This document shows, piece after piece, positions 15,401 to 22,112 of a stretch of 22,728 nt of DNA. The translations under genes were made by a program, and so were the position numbers. The stretch comes from JALZHR01 sp036389695 (GTDB taxonomy: Bacteria > Acidobacteriota > Blastocatellia > Pyrinomonadales > Pyrinomonadaceae), in NCBI GenBank assembly GCA_036389695.1, contig DASVWG010000219.1, positions 1 to 22,728 of the forward strand, read 5' to 3'. How positions within the stretch are numbered: the first letter of the stretch is position 1; each line of letters opens with the position of its first letter. The notes beneath the pieces are model-generated. The model ran no database searches, was not told the origin of the DNA, and was given only the letters and a program-made list of their open reading frames with translations.

Positions 15401-15591
15401 TCTTCGTCGCGCAGGCGACGGTTTCCCTGAATATCAACCTCTTCGACGAGTTGCTGCATCCTGGGTTGATTTGAGCTGCTTACGGTTTTCGGATTTTCGT
15501 TTGCTTTGTCATCGGTTTTCGCCGCGATTGGCAGCGCAGTGGTGACGACAAAACTCAGTAAAACAAGTCCGAAAGCGCGAAGAATATGCAT
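12481..15591 (-). CDS. bamA: Outer membrane protein assembly factor BamA
   Basis: 1036 residues, longer than the roughly 800 of E. coli BamA. A signal peptide spans about 1-24. Five POTRA repeats follow from about 48 to 490, recognisable by recurrent motifs such as VDIQGNRRLRDEDL, DLQFEGSEAVPESEI, DIQFEGNEIFKDSEL, EIKIEGNSIFAEDRI and RLEFAGNTFTRDRVL. The remainder is the Omp85 barrel, with the conserved L6-loop motif DLRGYN near residue 767 and a C-terminal phenylalanine. The extra length sits in barrel loops, notably after DLRGYN. It folds outer-membrane proteins. Start ATG with AAGGG about 10 nt upstream. The 109-bp gap before skp contains only a small palindrome (12412-12425). Confidence 0.96.
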   Translation of the reverse strand: MHILRAFGLVLLSFVVTTALPIAAKTDDKANENPKTVSSSNQPRMQQLVEEVDIQGNRRLRDEDLLYYIKTRAGDTYNPQQLERDLRELLSLNFFDKTATRVLTEEGVRGGVRVIFEVRELPIIRDLQFEGSEAVPESEILKQFREQRVGISKEAVFDPVKVNAAKRVIRELLAAKGYPNATITEKVEEVSATSVAVTFDIDQGRRSRIVDIQFEGNEIFKDSELRGALQLVKETGLISRFQGQDILDLRKLQYDLQKNVREYMFSKGYFQARIGEPQVEGLGVKRTDFIPLITLPLPLISSKDDTLRIIVPVTEGKLYRVGEIKIEGNSIFAEDRIIAGLGLKKGDVADGQRLRKGLYEDLKKAYGSQGFVLYDAELDPQFRDNPANPNEGIVDINISIDEGKQFRLRRLEFAGNTFTRDRVLRREVLINEGDIYNQLALETSVIRLNQTQYFDPIDKDKDVEIRTDEETGDVDLIVNVKEKGRQQISFNGGISGIGGSFFGLEYSTNNLFGRGEVFAFNVGFGNRQTSLQLSFTEPYFKDRPISVGFSLFASRYKFFGEGTFLSQNQNLFSDASNPFGTVITDADNLFTQTTYGASVFATSPLSEFLPKRRFSQFSRIGLTYQFTATTITDPPVNAEGNAATEIPVVFRQPNIMTSRITPSFVYDSRQPAANGIDTLRGTQLAASIGFAGLGGDVRTYQPSITFTHFMPVRRKRSPNAEVFGFRIQAGTIGAWSPTPKVSNPDSLAFVNGVPFSERYFLGSEFDLRGYNVRAIGPIAPVDSFITSRNVVVALNPTGTPEPITGLAPERVAELAALGTFTGASGANPGLLSQSFTYIGGDTQLLGNFEYRIPIFGPVSLAAFADIGTVFNLRKGDTQTINSAFLNDQPFLGAFNSLNLTFLRNNTQFQPSFLGGLIINELGGIVTRREFVNRHCDPQYPSTCPVTLPFGWQQIFLRGEAQTNQLVRVGESHFADIGDFKSSVGLELRVQVPVVNVPFRLIYYFNPNAKIGFTEELPNFFLPGKRNGFRFSVGRTF

Positions 15592-15977
15592 AAAGCCGTT
15601 TCCCTTATTGATTATTGCGAAATTTCAGGCTCTGATAAGCCTCTGTTTATATAAAAAACGCCCGAGATTCAAACTTAAAATTGTAGCGTTAAAATTAGCT
15701 AATTCAAAGCGGACGCGCTTCGCTGGGTTATACGCGAAGTTTGATTCGCTCCTCTGGGGCTAGGTTGCCTATCCGGATTTACCCAACAAATTCCGAAATT
15801 ATACAGGTAAACACTGAAAAAACGAAAAGCGCGCGCGCAAATTAATCGCGCCGGAAAGAAATCTCGACCTTTCTTGACAAAAATCTTGACTTTCCCGCGC
15901 GCTTGAATTAATTTCAAAACGCCTCTTTGCGTAAAAGCTGTAAGTCTTGCGTTTAATCAATTTGGAAAAGGATAACA
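15592..15977. other. 386-bp divergent intergenic region upstream of bamA
   Basis: No convincing gene. It holds the bamA leader with a small AGGCT/AGCCT stem-loop (15627-15642), a CTTCGC/GCGAAG dyad (15718-15723 with 15734-15739), and a GC-richer patch around 15710-15790 of unknown origin. A 72-residue open frame on the minus strand (15699-15917) has no family resemblance. Promoters for bamA and for the membrane protein at 15978 must lie here. Confidence 0.5.
15872..15914 (+). promoter_or_regulatory. Possible promoter for the membrane protein gene
   Basis: TTGACT (15886-15891) is followed after 17 bp by TAATTT (15909-15914). TCTTGAC occurs at 15872-15878 and 15884-15890, and the variant TCTCGAC at 15862, giving three near-copies 10-12 bp apart. 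The -10 box is a poor match. Confidence 0.3.
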
Positions 15978-16406
15978 ATGAAGTTTAAGAGAATCGCGAT
16001 TTGTTTTTCGGCAATGATTCTGAGTTTCGTTTTATTAAGCGTTTTCGTCTTTATAAATGTAAATTTTACCGAAGCGAGCGAGTTTGCCAGAGAAGATTAT
16101 ACGGAGAGAATGCTCGGCAATCCTTCGGAAAATCCGTTCGAGCGGCTGGCAAAATCGCTCTGGCGCTTCGATTATATTTACTTTCCGGCGATTACAATTT
16201 TGGTCAGTTTATTCGTCGCCGCTTTTGACAAAACGAGATATAGAATTTTACTGGCTGTCTTCGCTCTGGCTCCGCTGCTGACTCTCTTTTTAATCGCCGG
16301 TTCGTTTTCTGTTCGCAGTTTAATCCTGGCGACTTGTTATATCGGAATTTCAATATTAATCAGTCTCATCATGCCGAAACGGAAGCTTTTGCCGGCGGCG
16401 ATATAA
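15978..16406 (+). CDS. Small integral membrane protein, unknown function
   Basis: 142 residues. Four hydrophobic segments are seen at about 6-28, 68-84, 89-107 and 110-130, with a periplasmic-type acidic loop between the first two (EASEFAREDYTERMLG). It has a basic C-terminal end (PKRKLL). AAGGA precedes the ATG by 5 nt. No family is recognised. It lies 48 bp upstream of another small gene in the same direction and may form a two-gene unit with it. Confidence 0.65.
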   Translation: MKFKRIAICFSAMILSFVLLSVFVFINVNFTEASEFAREDYTERMLGNPSENPFERLAKSLWRFDYIYFPAITILVSLFVAAFDKTRYRILLAVFALAPLLTLFLIAGSFSVRSLILATCYIGISILISLIMPKRKLLPAAI

Positions 16407-16454
16407 ATCTTTCACGCCTGTACGTTGACGTCTTAAGATGAGGTAAAAAAGCGT

Positions 16455-16766
16455 ATGCCAAAATTCAGGATTTTAATACACGGCGAGAATTACCGGATTA
16501 GAACACAAAAAAAATCCTTCTTGTTTCGTAAAAAAATTGACTGGAAACAAGTCGGGTTCTACACGACCAGATTTATAGAAAGCGAGACGGCAAACGAGGC
16601 GATTGAAAGAGTATTTAAAATAATTGACGCGGAATTACGGGAAGCCGGACGCGTTACTGCCGATTCAACTATGGAACTGAGCGAAATTCAAGAGGACGAA
16701 AAGGGTTATGACCTGTATGCTCCCGGAGGAGGTTTTACGTTCTATAACGAAGATGAAGAGGAATAG
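16455..16766 (+). CDS. Small cytosolic protein with GFYTTRF motif, unknown function
   Basis: 103 residues with no signal peptide. It opens with a strand KFRILIHGENYRI (3-15) and a basic patch, then VGFYTTRFIESETANEAIERVFKI (33-56, quoted in part), and ends in a strongly acidic tail (DEEE). The GFYTTRF-E-(A) pattern followed by an EA-rich helix recalls uncharacterised short proteins of Planctomycetes and Acidobacteriota, from memory. GAGG lies 11 nt before the ATG. A bidirectional terminator separates it from clpC. Confidence 0.65.
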   Translation: MPKFRILIHGENYRIRTQKKSFLFRKKIDWKQVGFYTTRFIESETANEAIERVFKIIDAELREAGRVTADSTMELSEIQEDEKGYDLYAPGGGFTFYNEDEEE

Positions 16767-16772
16767 TATGAC

Positions 16773-16824
16773 GGTTAATTCGCGTTTGTCATTTTTACCG
16801 ATGACAAACGCGAAAATTTTAACC
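16773..16824. terminator. Bidirectional terminator between convergent genes
   Basis: A perfect 14-bp stem (16779-16792 with 16801-16814) has an 8-nt loop. GGTTAA (16773-16778) and TTAACC (16819-16824) add outer pairing past a short bulge. The clpC stop codon (16819-16821) lies within the right end. T- and A-runs border both sides. Confidence 0.8.
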
Positions 16825-19203
16825 GGCTAAAACGGCGTCTTCGATTTCGCCGATATTCACCGTGCGATAATTTAATTTCTCGTTTTCGCAATAGATTTCG
16901 ACCAGGTTGCTGTCGGTCAGAGTGCCCTGAATCAAAGCTTCGGAAAGCTCGTCTTCGACGTATTTTTGCAGCGCGCGCTTCAGCGGACGCGCGCCGAATT
17001 TGCGGTCGGCGCAGGTTTTTACAATCAGCCATTGCTTCGCCTCGCCGGTCAGGCGAATCTGCAAAGCGCGTTTTTCCATAATTTCGTTCAGCTTCGCCAC
17101 CTGCAAATCGATGATTTGCAGTAAATCCGCGTCCGTCAGCTCGTCGAAGATAACGATTTCGTCCAGCCGATTGATAAATTCCGGCGCGAAAGTCTGTTTG
17201 ACGGCGCTCATCACCTGCTCTTCCATTTTTTCGCGCGAAGCGTCCGAGCTTGCCTGAAATCCGAGCGACGCGCGTTTCTGGATAAATCTCGCGCCGATAT
17301 TCGAAGTCATGATAAAAATCGCGTTTTTGCAGTCAATCGCGTTGCCCTGCGAATCGGTCAGAATACCGTCTTCAAAAACCTGCAAAAGCACGTTGAAAAT
17401 ATCGGGATGTGCCTTTTCGATTTCGTCAAACAAAACGACCGAATACGGCTGGCGACGCAGTTTTTCCGTCAACTGCCCGCCTTCTTCGTGACCGACGTAT
17501 CCCGGAGGCGAGCCGATAAATTTCGCGACCGTGTGCCGCTCCATAAATTCCGACATATCGAACCGCACGAGCGCCCGTTCGGAGGCGAACAAAAAATCCG
17601 CCAGACTTCGCGCGACTTCCGTTTTGCCGACGCCCGTCGCGCCCAGAAATAAAAACGAGCCGACCGGCTTGTTCGGATTTTTAAAGCCCGCCCGCGAGCG
17701 ACGAATAGCGCGCGCCAGCGCGGAAATCGCCGGACGCTGCGAAATAACGCGCCGGTGCAGCTCGGCTTCGATTTTCAGAAGCTTCTGCGCTTCTTCCTGT
17801 TTGATTGATTGAACGGGAATGCCCGTCCAGCGAGCGATAACTTCCTCGACGTCTTCTTTCGAGACTTCGACGGCGATAAAAGAATCTTCCAGACTTTGCA
17901 GCTCGAGCGCAATCAATTTGTCGTCATTGGCGGTCGCGCGTTTCCAGTTGGCGACGGTTTCCTTCCACGAAGGCTCGCCGTTTTCGGTCTGAAATTTCAG
18001 CTTGGCGCGCGCGCCCGCTTCGTCCAGCACGTCAATCGCCTTGTCGGGCAAAAAGCGGTCGGTAATATACCGGTTCGATTGATAAACCGCCGTTTCCAGC
18101 GCTTCTTTCGAATAGCGAATCTGATGAAAAGTTTCGTAGCGTTCCGCCAAGCCCTGCACGATTCGCAACGCCTCGGCTTCATTCGGCGGCAGGATTTTAA
18201 CGGCTTGAAAGCGGCGTTCGAGCGCGCGGTCTTTGCCGATTGACTTGCGAAATTCGTTCGGCGTCGTCGCGCCGATTGATTGAATCTCGCCGCGCGACAG
18301 TGCCGGTTTCAGAATATTCGCCGCGTCCAGCGAGCCTTCCGCCGAGCCCGCGCCGACCAAAGTGTGCAGCTCGTCGATAAAAATAATGTACTGGTCGTTT
18401 TCCTTCAGCTCTTTCAGAATCGTTTTCAGGCGTTCTTCAAACTGCCCGCGATATTTCGTGCCGGCGACGACCAGCGACAAATCGAGCGACAAAATCTGTT
18501 TGTTTTGCAAAAAGCTCGGCACTTCGCGGTCGATAATTTTTTGCGCCAAGCCTTCGATAATCGCCGTTTTACCGACGCCCGCTTCGCCGATTAAAACCGG
18601 ATTGTTTTTCGTCCGGCGGCAAAGAATTTCGATGATTCTTTCGACTTCGCGCTCGCGCCCGATAAGCGGGTCGAGCTTGCCTTCGGCGGCTTCGGCGGTC
18701 AAATCGCGCGTGAATTCCTGCAAATGCGAGTTTTCCTTTTTACCTTCCTGATTAAAAAACTGCGGGTAGCCGCTCATGCGCGACACTTCTTCGCGCACCG
18801 CCGCCAGGCGCACGCCCTGCTCGAAAAGAATTTCCGACGCGATTGAGCGTTCCTCGCGCAAAATTCCGAGCAGCAGGTGCTCGGTTCCGATATTGCGCGT
18901 TTTCAGGCGTTCGCTTTCCTCGTTGGCATAGGCGAGAATGCGTTTGGTTTCGGGCGAAAGCTGCAGCTCGACCGATTGCGGAATGCGTTCGCGCAAAATA
19001 ATGCGCATCTCGACTTCGCGGCGAATCGTATCGACCGAAGCGTTTGAACGATACGGAAAAAACCGCGCCGCCATCGTTTTGTCCTCGCGCATCAATCCCA
19101 AAAGGACGTGCTCCGGGGCAATTGTATGTGAACCGTATTGAAGTGCTTCGTAGCGTGCAAAAAAGATAACCCGACGTGCTTTTTCCGTGTAACGTTCAAA
19201 CAT
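16819..19203 (-). CDS. clpC: ClpC-type AAA+ unfoldase, ATP-binding subunit of Clp protease
   Basis: 794 residues. The double Clp N-domain covers about 1-145 (FTEKARRVIFFAR-like start, GTEHLLLGILRE). D1 carries Walker A GEAGVGKT (206-213) and Walker B IIFIDE (273-278). A short middle region (about 400-445) follows, and D2 carries Walker A GATGVGKT (521-528) and Walker B VVLFDE (589-594). LGF at 647-649 lies where Clp ATPases carry the tripeptide that docks ClpP, so it should unfold proteins for ClpP rather than act as a ClpB disaggregase, which has a much longer middle coiled coil. No mcsA, mcsB or ctsR gene is adjacent. No strong Shine-Dalgarno sequence is seen. Confidence 0.92.
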   Translation of the reverse strand: MFERYTEKARRVIFFARYEALQYGSHTIAPEHVLLGLMREDKTMAARFFPYRSNASVDTIRREVEMRIILRERIPQSVELQLSPETKRILAYANEESERLKTRNIGTEHLLLGILREERSIASEILFEQGVRLAAVREEVSRMSGYPQFFNQEGKKENSHLQEFTRDLTAEAAEGKLDPLIGREREVERIIEILCRRTKNNPVLIGEAGVGKTAIIEGLAQKIIDREVPSFLQNKQILSLDLSLVVAGTKYRGQFEERLKTILKELKENDQYIIFIDELHTLVGAGSAEGSLDAANILKPALSRGEIQSIGATTPNEFRKSIGKDRALERRFQAVKILPPNEAEALRIVQGLAERYETFHQIRYSKEALETAVYQSNRYITDRFLPDKAIDVLDEAGARAKLKFQTENGEPSWKETVANWKRATANDDKLIALELQSLEDSFIAVEVSKEDVEEVIARWTGIPVQSIKQEEAQKLLKIEAELHRRVISQRPAISALARAIRRSRAGFKNPNKPVGSFLFLGATGVGKTEVARSLADFLFASERALVRFDMSEFMERHTVAKFIGSPPGYVGHEEGGQLTEKLRRQPYSVVLFDEIEKAHPDIFNVLLQVFEDGILTDSQGNAIDCKNAIFIMTSNIGARFIQKRASLGFQASSDASREKMEEQVMSAVKQTFAPEFINRLDEIVIFDELTDADLLQIIDLQVAKLNEIMEKRALQIRLTGEAKQWLIVKTCADRKFGARPLKRALQKYVEDELSEALIQGTLTDSNLVEIYCENEKLNYRTVNIGEIEDAVLAG

Positions 19204-19240
19204 AAAAATTTAGCTTCAGACCCTTTTTCCGTGTAAAACG

Positions 19241-19271
19241 ATTATAGATGAAGTCTGCCAATAAATGCCAA
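19241..19271 (-). promoter_or_regulatory. Putative clpC promoter
   Basis: On the minus strand TATAAT (19241-19246) is preceded at 19 bp by TTGGCA (19266-19271). The start would fall near 19234, about 30 nt before the clpC ATG. The long spacer lowers confidence. No CIRCE-type inverted repeat is seen. Confidence 0.4.
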
Positions 19272-19352
19272 GTTTTTTTCAGATTTGGAAAGTTTTCCGC
19301 GCTTGACATAGTAAATATATAAAATAAGCGAAAATCCAGAAGAAATGAAAAG

Positions 19353-19423
19353 AAAACGATGAACGATGAATGCGGAACGATGAATTACAAATTCCGCGTT
19401 CATCGTTCCGCGTTCATCGTTTT
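19353..19423. repeat. Heptad (ACGATGA) inverted repeat with a 7-nt bulge
   Basis: 19353-19364 pairs with 19412-19423 (12 bp) and 19372-19384 pairs with 19399-19411 (13 bp). The bases between the two left segments (19365-19371) are exactly one heptad, unpaired. Left units are ACGATGA, ACGATGA, ATGCGGA, ACGATGA; the right arm lacks one unit. It lies 31 nt after the stop of the LolC/E-like gene on the minus strand and may terminate it. The rest of the 19204-19454 gap holds the clpC promoter. Confidence 0.82.
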
Positions 19424-19454
19424 TCTTATCTGTGTCTTAGTGGTAAAAATTCCG

Positions 19455-20750
19455 TTATTGGTTGCGCAGATTTTCCAACGGCTTCAGGCGAGCGGCGCGG
19501 AAAGCCGGATAAACGGTTGCCGCCAGACTCAGCGCGAAAGCAATCGCCGCAATCACGAAAACGTCCGAAGCCAGCGGCGCGAGCGGAATGTAGCTGAGCG
19601 AATAAACATCGGGCGGCAGGCTGATAATCCGGAAACGATTTCCCGCAAAACAAAGCAGCAAGCCTAAACCCGAACCCGAAACGATTCCGACCGCTCCCAG
19701 AAACAAGCCTTCAAGCAGAAAAATCGTGATTAAACTTCGCGTGCGCGCGCCGCACGTGCGCAGAACCGCGATGTCGAGACGCCGCTCGTTAACCAGTAAA
19801 GCCAGCGTCGTCGTGATGTTCAAAACCGCGATAAAAATAATCAGCGAGATAATCGCCAGCGTGAGCTTTCTCTCCAGGCTCAAAGCCGCGAAAAGCGGTC
19901 GGTTCGCTTCCTGCCAGTCCAGAACTTTATATTCGTCGCCTAAAATGCGGCGAATTTCTCCGGAAGTTTGGTCTGCCGCGTAAATGTCTCTGACCGAAAC
20001 GCTCAAAACCGTCGGCGCGAATTTCGGCTTTCCGGCAAGTTTAGCGAAATCTTCAAACGAGACGTAAATCCAGGTCGAATCGTAATCATAAAGCCCGGTG
20101 CGGAAAATCCGTTTGACCAAAACGCGCGCGCTTTTCGGCGCGTAATCGCCGCTGTCAGGGAAAATAATCTCGGCTTCATCGTCAATCTGCAAGCCGGTTT
20201 TTTCTGCTAATTCCGCGCCGATGGAAATTTTAATCGGTCGGACTTCGGACTTCGGGCTTTGGTCTTCGATTTGAAATTTGAAATTTGAAATTTCTGATTT
20301 GGATTGAGTTTTGTTTTCGATTTCAAATCCGTGTGAATCAGTGTTCATCTGTGGACTATTTTCTTTCCGCGTTAAACCGCCCGCTACCGCAGACGGTTCT
20401 GACATTGCGCGGAGAATGCAGTAGCTTGTCGATTTTTGACCGGTAATCAACGCGCTTTCGTAAGTTGTTGCTTCGACTGCTTTTATATTTTCGATTTTTT
20501 CCAGATTCGCTTTCAGATTTTCCCAATCGGAAATCTCCGCGAGGTCTCGGCGAAAGATTGTGATGTGCGCCGTGTTTGACAAAATTTTATCGCGCATTTC
20601 ATCGGCGAACCCGCGCGAAAGCGCCTGCGCGACAATCAGCGCCGCGACGCCCGACGCGATGCCGACAACCGCCACAATTGCCGTAAAACGCGCCAGCGAT
20701 TTGCGCCGCGCGCGCGAATATTTCCACGCCAGTTTGAGCTCGAAATTCAC
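19455..20750 (-). CDS. LolC/LolE family lipoprotein-releasing ABC permease
   Basis: 431 residues from the proposed GTG start. Layout matches LolC/E: a basic N terminus (ELKLAWKYSRARRKS), a first membrane segment at 23-47, a large periplasmic domain, then three more segments at about 297-320, 340-370 and 396-416, ending in YPAFRAARLKPLENLR. With LolD it would extract lipoproteins from the inner membrane for transfer by LolA; LolD is not in the window. The frame continues upstream to a TTG at 20855, but family members begin near the GTG at 20750. Residues 129-172 are extra and are encoded by several repeat families inserted in frame, just before the conserved IGAELAEKTGL segment. Confidence 0.85.
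   Translation of the reverse strand: MNFELKLAWKYSRARRKSLARFTAIVAVVGIASGVAALIVAQALSRGFADEMRDKILSNTAHITIFRRDLAEISDWENLKANLEKIENIKAVEATTYESALITGQKSTSYCILRAMSEPSAVAGGLTRKENSPQMNTDSHGFEIENKTQSKSEISNFKFQIEDQSPKSEVRPIKISIGAELAEKTGLQIDDEAEIIFPDSGDYAPKSARVLVKRIFRTGLYDYDSTWIYVSFEDFAKLAGKPKFAPTVLSVSVRDIYAADQTSGEIRRILGDEYKVLDWQEANRPLFAALSLERKLTLAIISLIIFIAVLNITTTLALLVNERRLDIAVLRTCGARTRSLITIFLLEGLFLGAVGIVSGSGLGLLLCFAGNRFRIISLPPDVYSLSYIPLAPLASDVFVIAAIAFALSLAATVYPAFRAARLKPLENLRNQ
20238..20355 (-). repeat. Three repeat families nested in frame in the LolC/E-like gene
   Basis: On the plus strand 20238-20268 reads as 7-mers TCGGACT, TCGGACT, TCGGGCT, TTGGTCT: the reverse complement of the AAAGACC/GAAGTCC family found in rsmI. 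Next comes TTGAAAT three times (20271-20291). A GTGTTCATCTGTGG-type unit follows (20341-20354), preceded by a diverged copy, CCGTGTGAATCA. The sense translation contains EDQSPKSEVRP, matching the rsmI insert peptide. Confidence 0.82.
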
Positions 20751-20852
20751 CGCCGTCAATCGTAATTCGGAAATCGACAAAATAAAAGTTCGCCAAACGC
20801 TTTCTTTTTGGTAAACTTCTGCTTTAAGCGAATCGATTTGCCGCGCGACGGG

Positions 20853-20880
20853 CAAATCCGAAATCTAAAATCGAAAACTT
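20853..20880. repeat. AAATC-type heptad array in the ribBA leader
   Basis: Four 7-mers, CAAATCC, GAAATCT, AAAATCG, AAAACTT, run up to 4 nt before the ribBA start codon. The units are diverged, and there is no complementary second arm in this gap. No Shine-Dalgarno sequence is visible. Confidence 0.5.
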
Positions 20881-20884
20881 ATCG

Positions 20885-22012
20885 ATGCCACTTGCGACTA
20901 TTGAAGAAGCCGCCGCCGACATTGCGGCTGGCAAAATGATAATTATCGTCGACGACGAAGACCGCGAAAACGAGGGCGACCTCGTCTGCGCCGCCGAAAA
21001 GGTGACGCCGGAAATCATCAATTTTATGGTGACTCACGCCCGCGGGCTGATTTGTCTGCCGCTCACGGAACAGCGCTGCGACGAATTGCTTTTGCCGATG
21101 CAGACGGCGGAAAACACTTCGGGCTTCGGCACGGCTTTCACCGTTTCCATCGAAGCGCGCGAAGGCGTGACGACCGGAATTTCGGCGGCTGATAGAGCGC
21201 ACACGATTCTGACGGCGGTCAATCCGAACTCGAAACCTTCGGATTTGGCGCGTCCCGGACATATTTTCCCGCTGCGCGCGAAAAACGGCGGCGTCCTCGT
21301 GCGCGTCGGTCAAACCGAAGCGAGCGTTGACATTGCGCGCATTGCCGGCTGCTATCCGGCGGGCGTCGTCTGCGAGATTATGAACGACGACGGCTCGATG
21401 GCGCGGCTGCCCGAACTGGAAAAATTTGCCGCCAAGCACGATTTGAAAATCATCTCCGTCGCCGAGCTGGTTCGTTACCGCGTTCACAAGGAAACGCTCG
21501 TGCGCCGCATCGTCGAAACGGATTTGCCGACCAGATACGGGAAATTTCGCGCCGTCGTCTTTGAAAATATCGTCAACGGCGAGACGCATATCGCGATGGT
21601 TCTCGGCGACGTTTCGCGAGCAACCGAACCCGTGCCGGTGCGCGTCCAAACGGAGAATATCACCTTCGCCATGTTCGGCTGCGAACTGGGCGAAGCTTCG
21701 ATGGCGATAAACTCTTCCCTGCAAAAAATCGCCGAAGCCGGAACGGGCGTCATTCTTTACCTGCGCCAGCGCGAACACAATTTGGATTTGATTCATCAAT
21801 TGCAGACTTACGCCGTGATGCAGGAAAAAGGTGTGGATTTTCAAGCCGCGCGCCGCGAAACCGGCTACGGCGGAAACCGCGATTACGGCATCGGAGCGCA
21901 GATTTTGAAAGATTTAGGCTTGACGAAAATTCGCCTTTTGACCAATCATCCGCCCCGCGTCTCGGCGCTCGACGCGTTTGATTTGGAAATTACCGAAAGC
22001 GTGCCGCTGTAG
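20885..22012 (+). CDS. ribB: 3,4-dihydroxy-2-butanone-4-phosphate synthase fused to a degenerate GTP cyclohydrolase II domain
   Basis: 375 residues. The N-terminal half (1-200) is a complete RibB domain: DDEDRENEGDL (23-33), TGISAADRAHTI (97-108), RPGHIFPLRA (123-132) and the GQTEASVDIAR to YPAGVVCEIMNDDG run (142-170). It makes the four-carbon precursor of riboflavin from ribulose-5-phosphate. The C-terminal half aligns with RibA, ending in NRDYGIGAQILKDLGL and RLLTNHP. However, the three zinc cysteines of the EC-L...RCDC site are missing (TENIT...CELGEAS at 256-272), and the RQEGRGIGL loop is RQREHNLDL (294-302). GTP cyclohydrolase II activity is therefore unlikely. It resembles RibBX-type proteins. 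No FMN riboswitch is seen upstream. Confidence 0.9.
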   Translation: MPLATIEEAAADIAAGKMIIIVDDEDRENEGDLVCAAEKVTPEIINFMVTHARGLICLPLTEQRCDELLLPMQTAENTSGFGTAFTVSIEAREGVTTGISAADRAHTILTAVNPNSKPSDLARPGHIFPLRAKNGGVLVRVGQTEASVDIARIAGCYPAGVVCEIMNDDGSMARLPELEKFAAKHDLKIISVAELVRYRVHKETLVRRIVETDLPTRYGKFRAVVFENIVNGETHIAMVLGDVSRATEPVPVRVQTENITFAMFGCELGEASMAINSSLQKIAEAGTGVILYLRQREHNLDLIHQLQTYAVMQEKGVDFQAARRETGYGGNRDYGIGAQILKDLGLTKIRLLTNHPPRVSALDAFDLEITESVPL

Positions 22013-22017
22013 TTTCA

Positions 22018-22079
22018 GCAGCCCAAGCGTCAGCGCGGGCTTTCGCTGGCGGTGAAGCCCTCCCTAACGGTCGGGCTAC
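22018..22079. repeat. REPIN-like element, copy 2 (reverse orientation)
   Basis: The same two REP hairpins as at 6683-6767, inverted and with a shorter 14-bp spacer. AGCCC (22020-22024) pairs with GGGCT (22037-22041), and AGCCC (22056-22060) with GGGCT (22073-22077). The outer head here is GCAG rather than GTAG (22018-22021); the other head is GTAG on the minus strand (22076-22079) with the same TGACAC flank. It begins 5 nt after the ribBA stop codon. Confidence 0.85.
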
Positions 22080-22112
22080 TGACACTGATGATTTATATGA
22101 ATTAGAAGTTTT

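Noticed and set aside
14833..15474. 213-residue plus-strand open frame opposite bamA
   Set aside because: Shadow of the POTRA region; no motif and no ribosome-binding site.
15699..15917. 72-residue minus-strand open frame upstream of bamA
   Set aside because: No ribosome-binding site, no recognisable family, and it crosses the region expected to hold promoters.
19303..19325. Plus-strand promoter TTGACA with TATAAA
   Set aside because: Spacing between the boxes is only 9-11 bp, and the plus-strand product would run into the minus-strand Lol gene.
20751..20884. FMN riboswitch upstream of ribBA
   Set aside because: The gap is only 134 bp and shows none of the conserved GC-rich FMN-aptamer segments, only AAATC-type heptads.
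20879..21844. 321-residue open frame on the minus strand opposite ribBA
   Set aside because: It is the antisense shadow of a clearly recognisable RibB/RibA-fold protein; its translation is His/Arg/Phe-rich with no family motif.
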